From Asticcacaulis benevestitus DSM 16100 = ATCC BAA-896 (GTDB lineage: Bacteria; Pseudomonadota; Alphaproteobacteria; Caulobacterales; Caulobacteraceae), in NCBI RefSeq assembly GCF_000376105.1, contig NZ_AQWM01000024.1:1-56909 (forward strand): a stretch of DNA of 56,909 nt, written 5' to 3'. The notes beneath the pieces were generated by a model. It ran no database searches. It was given only the letters and a program-made list of their open reading frames with translations, and was not told the DNA's origin. Both the position numbers and the translations under genes were made by a program. Shown here one piece after another: positions 26,762-35,578 of this stretch. Numbering within the stretch: position 1 is the stretch's first letter; each line of letters starts with the position of its first letter.

Positions 26762-27757
26762 TCAAAGCCAGAACTCAAAAGGCCCCTGCGTCTCCGGTGT
26801 GAGTTTCTGGCCCTGATAGAGACGAGCGAGTTTGTCGCTTAGACGATCTGCCGGGCCTGCTTTGAAGCGCTGTCCACCAAAGGCCTCGATATTGTCTCGC
26901 AACTTCTTGAGGGCATCAGCATCCTGCTCGATAACTCGGAAGAGAAAGAGCCTGATCAGCGCCTCCTTAAGCCAGGCGGGGCCCTTTGATTTCAGGGTCG
27001 AAAAGCGGGCAAAAGGGCGGATTCTTCGTTCATTTTCCGGTACGAACCAGATGGTTACGCAAAGGCTGAGGCCTTTGGGGCCCTCCCATCTCCCCTGAAA
27101 AGCCACGGGCGGATAATAATGGCCGATGCTGCGCGTGCGCGGCCCTTCAAGTGCGCGCGACATCCAGCCGCGATCGGTATCCTGAACATAGGTAGCTTCG
27201 AAACTGTCTTCAAAGATTTCGATATTTTGCTCAACACGTTGCCGCCGGTTCTTGACCCTAATGTATCCGTTGTGGATAAAATTGGTGTGGAAGGGATCGA
27301 GCACATTATCCAGTGCATCGTAGACTCGTGCCGCCTCTGGTTTCATCGCCCACCAGAAGTGATCATATTCGGCACCTTCTGGCATGGGTGGCAGATCACT
27401 TTGGCGGGAGCCAGGTTTCAGGCATACGAAAACAACGCCATAGATTTCACGGGCCGCAAGGCTTTCCGCGTTCAGGCGTTCCAGGTCGCCGGCGCATCCC
27501 GGTACGTCAGCACAGGCGCCGCCGGCGTGGAATGCCCATCCGTGATAGGGGCAGACGAGCCGGTCGGCCTCGATGTGGCCTTCCGACAGCGGGTAGTTGC
27601 GGTGTGGACAGCGGTCCTTGAACACACTCACGCCCGCCTTCGAACGCCACAGAACGATCGGGACGCCCGCCAATTCACGCTTGAGCGGCTTGTGCCGGAC
27701 CTCCCGGGTGAGCGCGACCGGCAACCACGTCGTTTCAATATTTGCAGGTAGTCTCAT
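26762..27757 (-). CDS. Rieske non-heme iron oxygenase, last gene of biosynthetic operon
   Basis: Oxygenase alpha subunit of 331 aa. The Rieske [2Fe-2S] domain has CPHRNYPLSEGHIEADRLVC, then PYHGWAFH (C-x-H ... C-x2-H). The catalytic domain carries the mononuclear iron motif DNVLDPFHTNFIH (Asp plus two His). It would hydroxylate, desaturate or demethylate a substrate with O2 and electrons from a reductase, which is not encoded nearby. It overlaps the acyltransferase gene by 4 bp (ATGA), so it is translationally coupled. Its position at the end of the operon suggests late tailoring of the product. Confidence 0.9.
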   Translation of the reverse strand: MRLPANIETTWLPVALTREVRHKPLKRELAGVPIVLWRSKAGVSVFKDRCPHRNYPLSEGHIEADRLVCPYHGWAFHAGGACADVPGCAGDLERLNAESLAAREIYGVVFVCLKPGSRQSDLPPMPEGAEYDHFWWAMKPEAARVYDALDNVLDPFHTNFIHNGYIRVKNRRQRVEQNIEIFEDSFEATYVQDTDRGWMSRALEGPRTRSIGHYYPPVAFQGRWEGPKGLSLCVTIWFVPENERRIRPFARFSTLKSKGPAWLKEALIRLFLFRVIEQDADALKKLRDNIEAFGGQRFKAGPADRLSDKLARLYQGQKLTPETQGPFEFWL

Positions 27758-28761
27758 GAGGCTGTCCGTTCGAGGGCTGGCGCCATAAGGCGCAAAACTC
27801 TACCGATCATCGCATACCCCCATCGCCGCCAGTATGGCAAATGACCATCCATGATTAGCAGGTATTCCATATAAGGTTTGGCGCCCCTGTGGCGTTTGAA
27901 GGCCGCGGCACCCGCGGAGAGATTCAGGCGCAGGCCACGCGTCTGCGCCTCTTGTACGGCCTGCAGCATGGTGGCGCGATAGAGGCCTTCGGCCTGAGAT
28001 CGCCGCCTGTTATAGCCGAGCAACGGCACAGACAGAATATCGCCGCAGGCATGCAGGGCGCAAAAAGCCTCGACCTGTCCGGCGCTGTCCTCGAGGGTCA
28101 CGAGTTCAAGCACGCTTTCCTCCAGCAAGTGCCGCAGATAGGACGTTTCATAGTCGGGATTAAATTTCGAGTAGGTCGAAAGATAGAGCTCTCGGTACAG
28201 GTCGACGCATGCCGACAAGGTGTTCTCGGTTATCGCCTTGCCATGGACCTGCCGTTTCAGGTTCAACTGCGACAACAGGGCGGTGTCTCGCTGGGTATCA
28301 CGCCGCGGCAGGCAATCTTGCGCAATGTCATCAATGATCCAGATCATCCGGATAGGCCAGCAGCCTGGACCGATATGCGCCAGGTGATCACGGGCATTGA
28401 GGGATCGGATAACAACCGCCTTGTCAGGATATCGCCTTGCAAACGCATCACCGGCTGCCAGGATTTCCGTGAGATCTTCAGGATGATAGAGACTCGTCGT
28501 CAACAAATGATGTTCCGGAAAAATAACATCGTCTATTCTCAGCAACCGCCCCAAGGCTTCGAAAACCTGACTAAGTGCCTTTGCGGCCAAGGAAGATGGT
28601 GGCGTCATTTCGCGATCGATTTCCTGACGCGCCATGGGGCCGATAGCCGTGCTGAGGGAGGTTACCCAGCATGCATTGAATGACTGAGGCATGGCGACGC
28701 AGAGATGACGATCCTTTATCTCCACCCTTCCAAACACGACATCGGCATTTTTCAGGCTCAT
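27754..28761 (-). CDS. GNAT/FemAB-like acyltransferase
   Basis: Protein of 335 aa with a C-terminal GNAT/FemAB-type fold: FCALHACGDILSVPLLGYNR, GLYRATMLQAVQEAQTRGLR, LNLSAGAAAFKRHRGAKPYM. This resembles the acetyltransferase module seen in FemAB-like and BioF2-like proteins. It probably transfers an acyl or aminoacyl group to an amine or hydroxyl. The ATG at 28761 overlaps the ATP-grasp stop by 4 bp; an in-frame ATG 18 bases upstream is less likely. No membrane segments are apparent. The donor and acceptor are unknown. Confidence 0.72.
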   Translation of the reverse strand: MSLKNADVVFGRVEIKDRHLCVAMPQSFNACWVTSLSTAIGPMARQEIDREMTPPSSLAAKALSQVFEALGRLLRIDDVIFPEHHLLTTSLYHPEDLTEILAAGDAFARRYPDKAVVIRSLNARDHLAHIGPGCWPIRMIWIIDDIAQDCLPRRDTQRDTALLSQLNLKRQVHGKAITENTLSACVDLYRELYLSTYSKFNPDYETSYLRHLLEESVLELVTLEDSAGQVEAFCALHACGDILSVPLLGYNRRRSQAEGLYRATMLQAVQEAQTRGLRLNLSAGAAAFKRHRGAKPYMEYLLIMDGHLPYWRRWGYAMIGRVLRLMAPALERTAS

Positions 28762-29831
28762 GACAGCCTGCCGTTGCATTCGATATCCTGCGTCAGCAAC
28801 TCAGCCAGCCCGCGACCGCCCTGGGCGGCTTTCAGGCTGAGCGAAAGGCTATCGGCCAGGGCTGGCAGTTCACGCTTCGCCAGAACATCCCGTGCGCGCC
28901 GGCTGTCCTGCCGCCAGCCCCTCAGACGTCCATTGCGCACCGCGTCAGGCAGACCGTAGAGCGCCATGGCCAGGCCTACGCAGGCGGGCTGGCGGTCTGC
29001 GGCCAACCTATCGCCGTCCGCCAGAAAGGCCGAAGCCAGGGCAGCTGGATCATGGGCCAGCAGATGAAGGCCGCTGGTCGCGCGCGGGTTACATTCCAGC
29101 AACCAAAGCTTACCATAAGCATCCATCCGCAGGTCACAGGCGATCTGGCCGGTCAGATCCAGCGCGCTTACGAGCGTCGCCGCGATGGTCAGCAGACGAT
29201 CGCTCAATTCGGATTCCAAGGGATCGAAATAGTAACTGGCACCGCCTTTCGTTCGCCATGCCGAGCGATAGGCGCTGAAGGCGCGCAGGCGGCCTTCGCG
29301 CGCAATGGCATAAAAACTCAGGTCTTCACCATCGACATAGGCCTGTCGTATCCATGGATTGCACGGATCTTCCTTACCAGGGCCTTGAGCGTGACGGATC
29401 AGCAGGCGAACGCCGAAACGAGAAAACTCCGGCTTGAAGACGCTGTCCGGTGCCCAGTCAGGCGTACGTTCGGTCATGGGCACAGAAAGACCCAGCCCTG
29501 CCGCGAACCGTGCAAATTCATGCTTGGAGTGCAAACGCATCAGAGTTTCAAGAGATGGCGCGAACAGGGCGGGGGGCCGCAATTGCGCCCAATAGTAGAT
29601 TTCCTCGCACAACGGAACGATCAGATCGGGGTTGGTCTGTTCGACAATTCGCTCTGCATCGGCCGCGAAACCGTCGGGCTCGAAGCGGGGCGATCGGTAG
29701 GTCAGCCCCTTGCCGAAGAGCGCCGTTTGGAAGACATCACAACCCATGACGTCGTGCCCCTGACTCCGAAAAGCTTGGGCCAGATCGAGAGCCACAGGTG
29801 CGCGTGTGCCGGTAATAAGGATTCGGCTCAT
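28758..29831 (-). CDS. ATP-grasp ligase
   Basis: ATP-grasp enzyme of 357 aa that would join a carboxylate to an amine or thiol through an acyl-phosphate. The N-terminal Rossmann-like preATP domain reads MSRILITGTRAPVALDLAQA and LIVPLCEEIYYWA. The ATP-binding half includes PDSVFKPEFSRFGVR, IRQAYVDGEDLSFYA and the metal-binding LWLLECNPRATSGLHLL. The ATG at 29831 overlaps the adenylating-enzyme stop by 4 bp; the alternative ATG at 29840 is further into that gene. It resembles carbamoyl-phosphate-synthase-like and L-amino-acid ligases; the substrate is unknown. Confidence 0.85.
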   Translation of the reverse strand: MSRILITGTRAPVALDLAQAFRSQGHDVMGCDVFQTALFGKGLTYRSPRFEPDGFAADAERIVEQTNPDLIVPLCEEIYYWAQLRPPALFAPSLETLMRLHSKHEFARFAAGLGLSVPMTERTPDWAPDSVFKPEFSRFGVRLLIRHAQGPGKEDPCNPWIRQAYVDGEDLSFYAIAREGRLRAFSAYRSAWRTKGGASYYFDPLESELSDRLLTIAATLVSALDLTGQIACDLRMDAYGKLWLLECNPRATSGLHLLAHDPAALASAFLADGDRLAADRQPACVGLAMALYGLPDAVRNGRLRGWRQDSRRARDVLAKRELPALADSLSLSLKAAQGGRGLAELLTQDIECNGRLS

Positions 29832-31009
29832 GGCTGCCACCTGACGTGACGGCGTTTGGGATAGTCGTTTTCGGCGAAGTATGATCGCCTCAGAACAGGT
29901 CTGCCTAACGCCTTCAGTGCATCACAAAGAACGTTGGCATCTTCATCAAGGCAGGCAAGACGTATCTCCTTCGGGCTGGCTTCAGCTATCCAGGGGTGTT
30001 GAGCCGGGATCAATGGCGCCAGAAGGTCTTCAACCTCGCGCGGAAAGATCGGCCGTTCCCACCACCATATATCCTGAACCCGGCCTTCCACGGGGAGGAC
30101 GGCGGTCAGCGGAGAGCCGCAGGGGCAATGGGTCTTCTGCAAGATATCATCCAGGCGCAGACGCACGACGGCTTGGGTGCGGCGAACTAGATCAGTTACA
30201 ATAGGCCGGAAGCGGTCACCGGCCAGTGTCTCGGGCTCAACAATCAGGCTGTCCTCGTTCAGGTGCAGCGTGCCCAGGCGGCACGGTGCGCCCAGGAATC
30301 CTTCTGTCGCCTGATATATGGGGTCCGGCCGGATACCGAGGCGCTCGGTGATAAACGCCCGTTCAACACGGTTGAGCGTTTCCGCCCCGTAGAAGACATG
30401 CTTGAGAGACGGTACACGGCCAGCTTTCGCCAGGCTCAGAAGGACCTGCGGCGGCGCGATAACCAGATCCGGAGAGAAGGCCGCTATCTGTTCGGCACTG
30501 TCCGCGCCCAATGGGAAAAACCTCAGGTCGATACGACCGGCCTTGTAAAGTGCGTTAGGCGCTCGCAGGCAAACGGCGACACGGCGGACAGATAAAAGTT
30601 GAAGGGGTGAAAGTAGTTTGGCCATGATCTGGCCCGTGTAGGTGGCTCGCTCCTGTGCGGAGGTTACGAACAAGCCCCGCTGTGCACCTGAGGTGCCGGT
30701 CGAGAAGCCGGCGCGAAGGTGGTGAGGCAGATGCGCAATTGTACCTTCTTCACTGGCTTGCGCCGCCTCGGCCACTTTTTCTGTTGGCAATCCATATCGA
30801 TTATAGGCCTGAAAACAGGCACGGAAGGTTGCCACATCCATGACTGGCAAGTCTTCAAAAGCGGCCTGTTGAAAGTCCTGCAAGGCGGGATAGTCAGCGA
30901 AGCTCGACCGCAACTGCCGCCACAGCCTGCTCTGGTGCGCCGCAAGTTTTCTGCGGCTCCGAAACCGTTTGCACCACAAGGCTGAGAGATAGGCGGCGCG
31001 CTCACCCAT
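29828..31009 (-). CDS. F390-synthetase/CapK-like adenylating enzyme
   Basis: Adenylate-forming protein of 393 aa of the phenylacetate-CoA-ligase/coenzyme F390 synthetase type. The phosphate loop is AGFSTGTSGAQRGLFVTS, the central motif PIYQATEGFLG, and the C-terminal segment RPIFPREVEDLL. It would activate a carboxylic acid as the AMP ester and pass it to an acceptor. An internal CPCGSPLT (two Cys) could bind metal, as in related ligases. It overlaps the MBL gene by 8 bp and the ATP-grasp gene by 4 bp. Two separate acid-activating enzymes side by side suggest at least two acyl couplings in the pathway. Confidence 0.85.
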   Translation of the reverse strand: MGERAAYLSALWCKRFRSRRKLAAHQSRLWRQLRSSFADYPALQDFQQAAFEDLPVMDVATFRACFQAYNRYGLPTEKVAEAAQASEEGTIAHLPHHLRAGFSTGTSGAQRGLFVTSAQERATYTGQIMAKLLSPLQLLSVRRVAVCLRAPNALYKAGRIDLRFFPLGADSAEQIAAFSPDLVIAPPQVLLSLAKAGRVPSLKHVFYGAETLNRVERAFITERLGIRPDPIYQATEGFLGAPCRLGTLHLNEDSLIVEPETLAGDRFRPIVTDLVRRTQAVVRLRLDDILQKTHCPCGSPLTAVLPVEGRVQDIWWWERPIFPREVEDLLAPLIPAQHPWIAEASPKEIRLACLDEDANVLCDALKALGRPVLRRSYFAENDYPKRRHVRWQP

Positions 31010-31838
31010 GGCCCAGCCATTTCTGCGCAGTCACCTGGCAATGCGACGGTATAATCTCCACTTGCGGCATGGATGTCATGAGCTGACCGAGCGCTGAGAG
31101 TGTGGCGCGATAGGTTGCGGTCTCTCCGAGCAGGGCTGTCGTGACGGCAGGGGGAGGAGCATTATCCGTGATTGCCGAGATCGACCATGCGGCGTCACCA
31201 ATAAAGAAGGCCTCAGGTCCGGTTTGCGGCCGGACCCACAATCCCCAGTGTCCGGGGCAATGGCCCGCAAGTTGAACGGCCAGGAGGGTGCCGTCCGCCA
31301 GCAAATCTACCCCGGAGGCAAAGGGGCCCAGTTGCAAGGGCTGCGGCGGCATGTCTTCCAGAAAGGTGGCGCGGTGATCAATATCGTCAGGAACAAGCGC
31401 GCTTAGCAGTCCCTGCCTCACGCGTGTGAAGCGGCCACCCCGGCGCGTCCGGTCAAGTCCGTCCCGGGCGCAAAAGATCCGCGCTTTGGGAAACGCCTTG
31501 AGACCGGCGACATGATCGCCATGGAAATGCGACACGAACACACCGGCAATGTCGGACGCCGCAAGACCGAGGCGCGCCAGCTGCACGTCAAGGCTTTCAG
31601 CTTCGTCATACTGTACCGGCGTCATCAGACGGTAGAGGCGTTCAGGGAAGGCCTCGGTGGCGGTGAAAAAGCGGCGATGGTAGCCGGTATCGAACAGGAT
31701 CGGTCCGAATGTTTCATGCAGGATGAGACCAACGAGCGCGGGAAAATCGACAGGACAGACATGCCCGCCTTTTCGCGCCATGATTTCCGGGTGCCGGCAG
31801 GCACCCACGCGCAGCAGATGCCAGCGTTTAACGGCCAT
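31002..31838 (-). CDS. Metallo-beta-lactamase-fold hydrolase
   Basis: MBL-fold protein of 278 aa with the full metal site: VSHFHGDHVAGL (H104, H106, D108, H109), QLAGHCPGHWG, IGDAAWS and IPSHCQVT. Such enzymes hydrolyse lactones, thioesters or esters. In this operon it could act as a thioesterase or as a lactonase or cyclase for the product. It has no signal peptide, so it is cytoplasmic. It overlaps both neighbours (11 bp with the SDR, 8 bp with the adenylating enzyme). Confidence 0.9.
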   Translation of the reverse strand: MAVKRWHLLRVGACRHPEIMARKGGHVCPVDFPALVGLILHETFGPILFDTGYHRRFFTATEAFPERLYRLMTPVQYDEAESLDVQLARLGLAASDIAGVFVSHFHGDHVAGLKAFPKARIFCARDGLDRTRRGGRFTRVRQGLLSALVPDDIDHRATFLEDMPPQPLQLGPFASGVDLLADGTLLAVQLAGHCPGHWGLWVRPQTGPEAFFIGDAAWSISAITDNAPPPAVTTALLGETATYRATLSALGQLMTSMPQVEIIPSHCQVTAQKWLGHG

Positions 31839-32820
31839 GGGCTTGCCTCGCTATATGAAGGGCTGTCTCCACAGCGTCATATTGCGGCGTGTAATCCAGT
31901 AGCTGGTGCGCCTTGGCGAGGTCGAAGGTCTGCGAAAAGCTGAGCGTAGCCAGACTGTAAACGGTCAGGAGAGGCTCGGGCCTGCCCGGAAGGAGGCCGC
32001 AAACCCGCTCGGATATTTCGGCGACCGCGCGCAGAAAGCCGTAGGGCAGGTCTGTAAAACGCACGGTCCTGCCCAGGGCATTGCCTAGGCGGTCGACCAT
32101 GTCGCGAACGCAAATCGACCGGCCTCCGGATATGTTGATGACTTCACCCGACAAGGCTTCCGCCCGATCATACGCGGTCAGCAGAGCGGCCACAACATCC
32201 CGGACATCCGTGAGCTCAACCTCGGCCGCGCCCCGGCGGACCAGCGGAAAACGTCCTTTGCCGATGAGTCGCAGAAACCGCGGCAGCAGCACTTCGTCAT
32301 CGGGACCGATAATGGCGCGTGGACGGATAGTGACGCAGCTCATACCCGCATTTGCCTCACGCAGGACAAAGGCTTCCGCCTCGGCTTTGGTGCGGGCATA
32401 GTCGTTCAACGGCCGGCTGTTGATCGGGTCATCTTCCTTCAAGCCGAACTGATCGGCTTCACAGGCATAGACGGAGGGGGATGAAACGAACACAAAACGC
32501 TGGCATCCCGCATTCCTTGCCGAGACCAGCAGGCGCCGTGTCACATCCACATTGATGGCCTGAAAATCCTTCGCCTTCCCCCAGGGACTCGAGAGGGCAG
32601 CGCAATGGAACACGCCCTCGACGCCTGCCGTCAAAACGTCCAGATCGCTATCCAACAGATCAGCTGGCATGTAGGTCACCCCTGATCTTTCAATTTTGTG
32701 CCCGTCCCGCCGCCCGTTCGCTCTTACGGTCATGCCGCGTTCGCACAATCCGGCAACCAGCGCCTTGCCCAGCCCGCCGCTGGCTCCCGTCACCAGGATT
32801 GTTTTTGAGGGGCCGTTCAT
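31828..32820 (-). CDS. Extended SDR / 3-beta-HSD-like NAD(P)-dependent reductase
   Basis: NAD(P)-dependent epimerase/dehydratase-family protein of 330 aa. TILVTGASGGLGKALVAGL is the Rossmann loop, FVSSPSVYACE is the Ser region, and YARTKAEAEAF holds the YxxxK pair. The closest functional type is the 3-beta-hydroxysteroid-dehydrogenase/OleD group, which reduces 2-alkyl-3-oxoacids. It overlaps the KAS III stop by one base (TAATG), so the condensing enzyme and reductase are coupled, as OleA and OleD are in olefin clusters. The true substrate is unknown. Confidence 0.87.
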   Translation of the reverse strand: MNGPSKTILVTGASGGLGKALVAGLCERGMTVRANGRRDGHKIERSGVTYMPADLLDSDLDVLTAGVEGVFHCAALSSPWGKAKDFQAINVDVTRRLLVSARNAGCQRFVFVSSPSVYACEADQFGLKEDDPINSRPLNDYARTKAEAEAFVLREANAGMSCVTIRPRAIIGPDDEVLLPRFLRLIGKGRFPLVRRGAAEVELTDVRDVVAALLTAYDRAEALSGEVINISGGRSICVRDMVDRLGNALGRTVRFTDLPYGFLRAVAEISERVCGLLPGRPEPLLTVYSLATLSFSQTFDLAKAHQLLDYTPQYDAVETALHIARQAHGR

Positions 32821-33821
32821 TAAAAACGCATGACCATGGCGCCAAGGCTTACACCGGCGGACGTACCCAAGAGCAAAGCGTGAGAACCCTTGCGCAAAAG
32901 CCCCTGATTATGGGCGGTGTAGAGCGCTGAAGGCAACGAGGTGGCGATTTGATTGCCCTGTTCACGAAACACGTCGACAACTCGCTCAGGTCGAACCTTG
33001 ATCAGATGGCGCACATATTCGAGCGCCGGTGCGCTCGCCTGGTGGCATATGAGCGTGTCCACTTCAGCAATCGACACCTTTGTGTCGGCCAAAGTGTCTG
33101 CGATCAATTTTGGTAGATAACGCCCCGCCGCCTTGAAGATGCCGAAGGCATCCATGTGAAATTGCGCGGCCTTGCTCAGTGTCTCGAAACCATCGTCTAT
33201 CCGCATGCGCGTGCCGCCGGCGCGAAGGTGCGCGAGATCCTTGCCGCCGCTCAGAGTCATAAAGCGGGCGCCCAGAATTGCCGGGCCGTCTTCTGTGGCT
33301 TCAATACAGACAGCCGCCGCGCCGTCGCCGAAAATAGCCGACATCTCCGGTTGCGAAAAATTGAGCCCCGCCGAGGCAATATCACTGGCAAACACGAGGG
33401 CGCGGCGATAGCGTCCAGCCTTCATGGCCAGGCTGACCTGATCAAGCGCCGCGAGAAACGACAGGCAGGTCATGTTGATATCGAAGCAGGGGATACCGGA
33501 TTTTTGTAAGCCCAATTCATGATGAACCAGTACGGACGTCCCCGGAATGGGTTGTTCCATAACCCCGCAGGCCCCGATGACAACATCCACACTATTGGCA
33601 GCCCAGCCCGCTTCGTCGAGCGCTTCGCGACAGGCCTTTGCAGCCATCACCGAACTGGTCTCATCGCGGCTGGCCACGTGCCGAAAGGAAATGGCAAACC
33701 TGTCTTCGGTCCAGCCGTGCGGCTGACCAAACAGACTATCAAGATCTGAGGAGGGACGCCTGAAAGCAGGCAAGTATCGGCCGAAACCACGGCAGGCGAA
33801 ACCAATTGGATAAGTCATCAT
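32820..33821 (-). CDS. KAS III/FabH-like condensing enzyme, first gene of biosynthetic operon
   Basis: Thiolase-fold condensing enzyme of 333 aa with an intact triad: DINMTCLSFL (C119), LICHQASAPAL (H260) and EQGNQIATS (N290), plus GDGAAAVCIEA. It would make a carbon-carbon bond between acyl thioesters. FabH and OleA are both possible relatives, and its length fits either. A housekeeping role is unlikely, because no fatty-acid genes adjoin it and six tailoring genes overlap in a chain behind it. A 10-bp palindrome GTATGCATAC lies 18 bp before the start and may be regulatory. Confidence 0.9.
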   Translation of the reverse strand: MMTYPIGFACRGFGRYLPAFRRPSSDLDSLFGQPHGWTEDRFAISFRHVASRDETSSVMAAKACREALDEAGWAANSVDVVIGACGVMEQPIPGTSVLVHHELGLQKSGIPCFDINMTCLSFLAALDQVSLAMKAGRYRRALVFASDIASAGLNFSQPEMSAIFGDGAAAVCIEATEDGPAILGARFMTLSGGKDLAHLRAGGTRMRIDDGFETLSKAAQFHMDAFGIFKAAGRYLPKLIADTLADTKVSIAEVDTLICHQASAPALEYVRHLIKVRPERVVDVFREQGNQIATSLPSALYTAHNQGLLRKGSHALLLGTSAGVSLGAMVMRF

Positions 33822-33976
33822 GCATTCCGAATAACAGTGTATGCATACCGGGTTCGCCCTCCGGCTGCATGTCTTATACTTAAGGCGACATCAGGCGCTT
33901 TTCAATCTAAGAATTGAAGAAGGCATTTCCGCTCCAAGGCAGGTGCGTACGTCTAAAACCCCGGCTTCCTCAGGTG

Positions 33977-34740
33977 TCACAGAGGACGGGTCGGACATGG
34001 GATCTGCATGTCTGCCCTCTGCAACAGCCCCGTACGAGCCTGACTAAGATCCTTGCCGTCGCGCGCGGGCGTTTCGGCATCGCCGGCTAGGCCTGCCCAA
34101 AGGGCGGCATTGAAAGCAGTTGTGTCGAGATGATCCTCGACTTCGAAATTCAGCCCTTTCATTGCCTGCGCCCAATAGGCGGCCGTGCGCATGGGGCAGG
34201 TCTGGGTCAGACTGGTCGCCACGAAGGCCTGCGGCGGAATGGGCAAGACGATGGCCAGGGCACGACCAGCCTGTGCTCGATTGTTCGCCCGAATCCATGA
34301 CGTTGTCGAAATTAGCAAACTGGCGGGCAAGTTCATGATGATTGGCCGCGCCGCACGCCGTCGGCGGGGCGCGCTCGACCGCGACCTTGGGCTGACACCC
34401 GTGAGGATTAGGACCTCGCGGGCTCTTGCGGTTGACGACGAAGACCAGGCCACGGCGCGTCGCGACGGCACTTCGATACCTACCTGTCGGCATGAGACCT
34501 TCGACACGGGCGCTGGCCCCAGCAGTGTCGACCAAACCCACGGCGTTGATGCCACCGAAGGTCACCAGAAGCTGTCCATCCGGCAGCAGGGCCAGCGCAT
34601 TGGGATTTACGCCCTTACCCAGATCACCTGCCTTCATCTGCTCAGGGAAGCCCATGGCCGCCTCCTCGAGCAGGCGATCGCTCGATGTATCGATGACGGC
34701 CAGTTTCTTGGCATTGTCCTTTAAACCCGAAATATGAGGG
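33977..34740 (-). pseudogene. Decayed YncE/alkaline-phosphatase-type fusion gene
   Basis: The minus strand holds two pieces of a 'YncE beta-propeller plus alkaline phosphatase' protein. About 34740-34280 gives SGLKDNAKKLAVIDTSSDRL, NPNALALLPDGQLLVTFGG, VVNRKSPRGPNPHGC and ELARQFANFDNVM. About 34275-33977, in another frame, gives FVATSLTQTCPMRTAAYWAQ, EDHLDTTAFNAALWAGL and the C-terminal end. The phosphatase core between them and the N-terminal part of the propeller are missing, so this is an internally deleted, truncated relic. Confidence 0.7.
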
Positions 34741-34851
34741 TATTCATGCGGCGTTCATCCTGCGGACCTGATATAACCACATACCGTTGGCATGGTTGCC
34801 AGTAGTTCGAGCCGGTGGCTTTCGATCAAGCACAAAATAATGAGAGACTGA

Positions 34852-35394
34852 ATGCAAAATTTGACAAACCGTGTCGCCAATTTCACCGCTGTGGTCGGGA
34901 TCGGCGCTCTTTTGGTGTCCGTAGGCGGCTGCTCAACTCTGAACCCGCAGCCATCGGATGGGGCCGCGCAGCAACAGGAGACCATTTCGTATTCGGTGGG
35001 CCCTTGCTTTGGATTCTGCCCGGTATATTCGGTGGCGGTCACCCCGGAAGGGCATGTCGCTTACTTGGGCGAGCGCCACACGGCCGTATTGGGCGCGAAG
35101 GGCCGTGAAGCGGGCGAAAAAGCCTACGATGGCGCCGCAACGATGCTTGCGGCGTTCCGGCCAGCGGACGGTACAACGGCCGATACGCAATGTGAGGAAC
35201 GACGTACAGATGCACAGCACTATGTGATTACGTGGACCAAGCCGGACGGCACAAAGACGGTCCTGCGACATGATCGGGGGTGCATGTCGGCGAAGAACAA
35301 CGCGCTCAATAAAGCCTTGGATGAAGTGCCGGCACAGCTAGGCGTTGCGGATTGGGCGAAGCAGACAACGGAATCTGGCGCCTCGCGCGGCTGA
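34852..35394 (+). CDS. DUF6438-type lipoprotein
   Basis: Protein of 180 aa with lipobox SVGGC (Cys at about 27), so it is anchored in the envelope. The mature part contains ETISYSVGPCFGFCPVYSVA, the signature of DUF6438 proteins, and further cysteines at DTQCEERR and DRGCMS that could pair with it. Function is unknown for the family. It is a single gene 120 bp before a DUF5694 protein and on the same strand, which may be a two-gene unit. Confidence 0.82.
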   Translation: MQNLTNRVANFTAVVGIGALLVSVGGCSTLNPQPSDGAAQQQETISYSVGPCFGFCPVYSVAVTPEGHVAYLGERHTAVLGAKGREAGEKAYDGAATMLAAFRPADGTTADTQCEERRTDAQHYVITWTKPDGTKTVLRHDRGCMSAKNNALNKALDEVPAQLGVADWAKQTTESGASRG

Positions 35395-35578
35395 TGCGTA
35401 AGGCAGAGCTAGCTTTGAGATTCCCCTTCAGCGTTGGCGGTCGAACGTGTTTAAAGATAACGCCTTCAGCGACGATTGCCGCGGAAACATGACGGAAGCT
35501 TAATGCGGTACCCCATTGCATTCGCCGCAAAATGTGGCGATGCTGACTTGGAATTTTATCGCGTTAAGGTTTTTCCTC

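Noticed and set aside
27119..29849. Three long plus-strand readings opposite the biosynthetic operon
   Set aside because: All are antisense to genes with clear catalytic motifs, and none shows a ribosome site or family signature.
26762..33821. Calling the seven-gene operon a standard olefin (ole) or beta-lactone cluster
   Set aside because: OleB and OleC types are absent, and the ligases and Rieske enzyme do not belong to that pathway; only the KAS III/SDR pair is similar.
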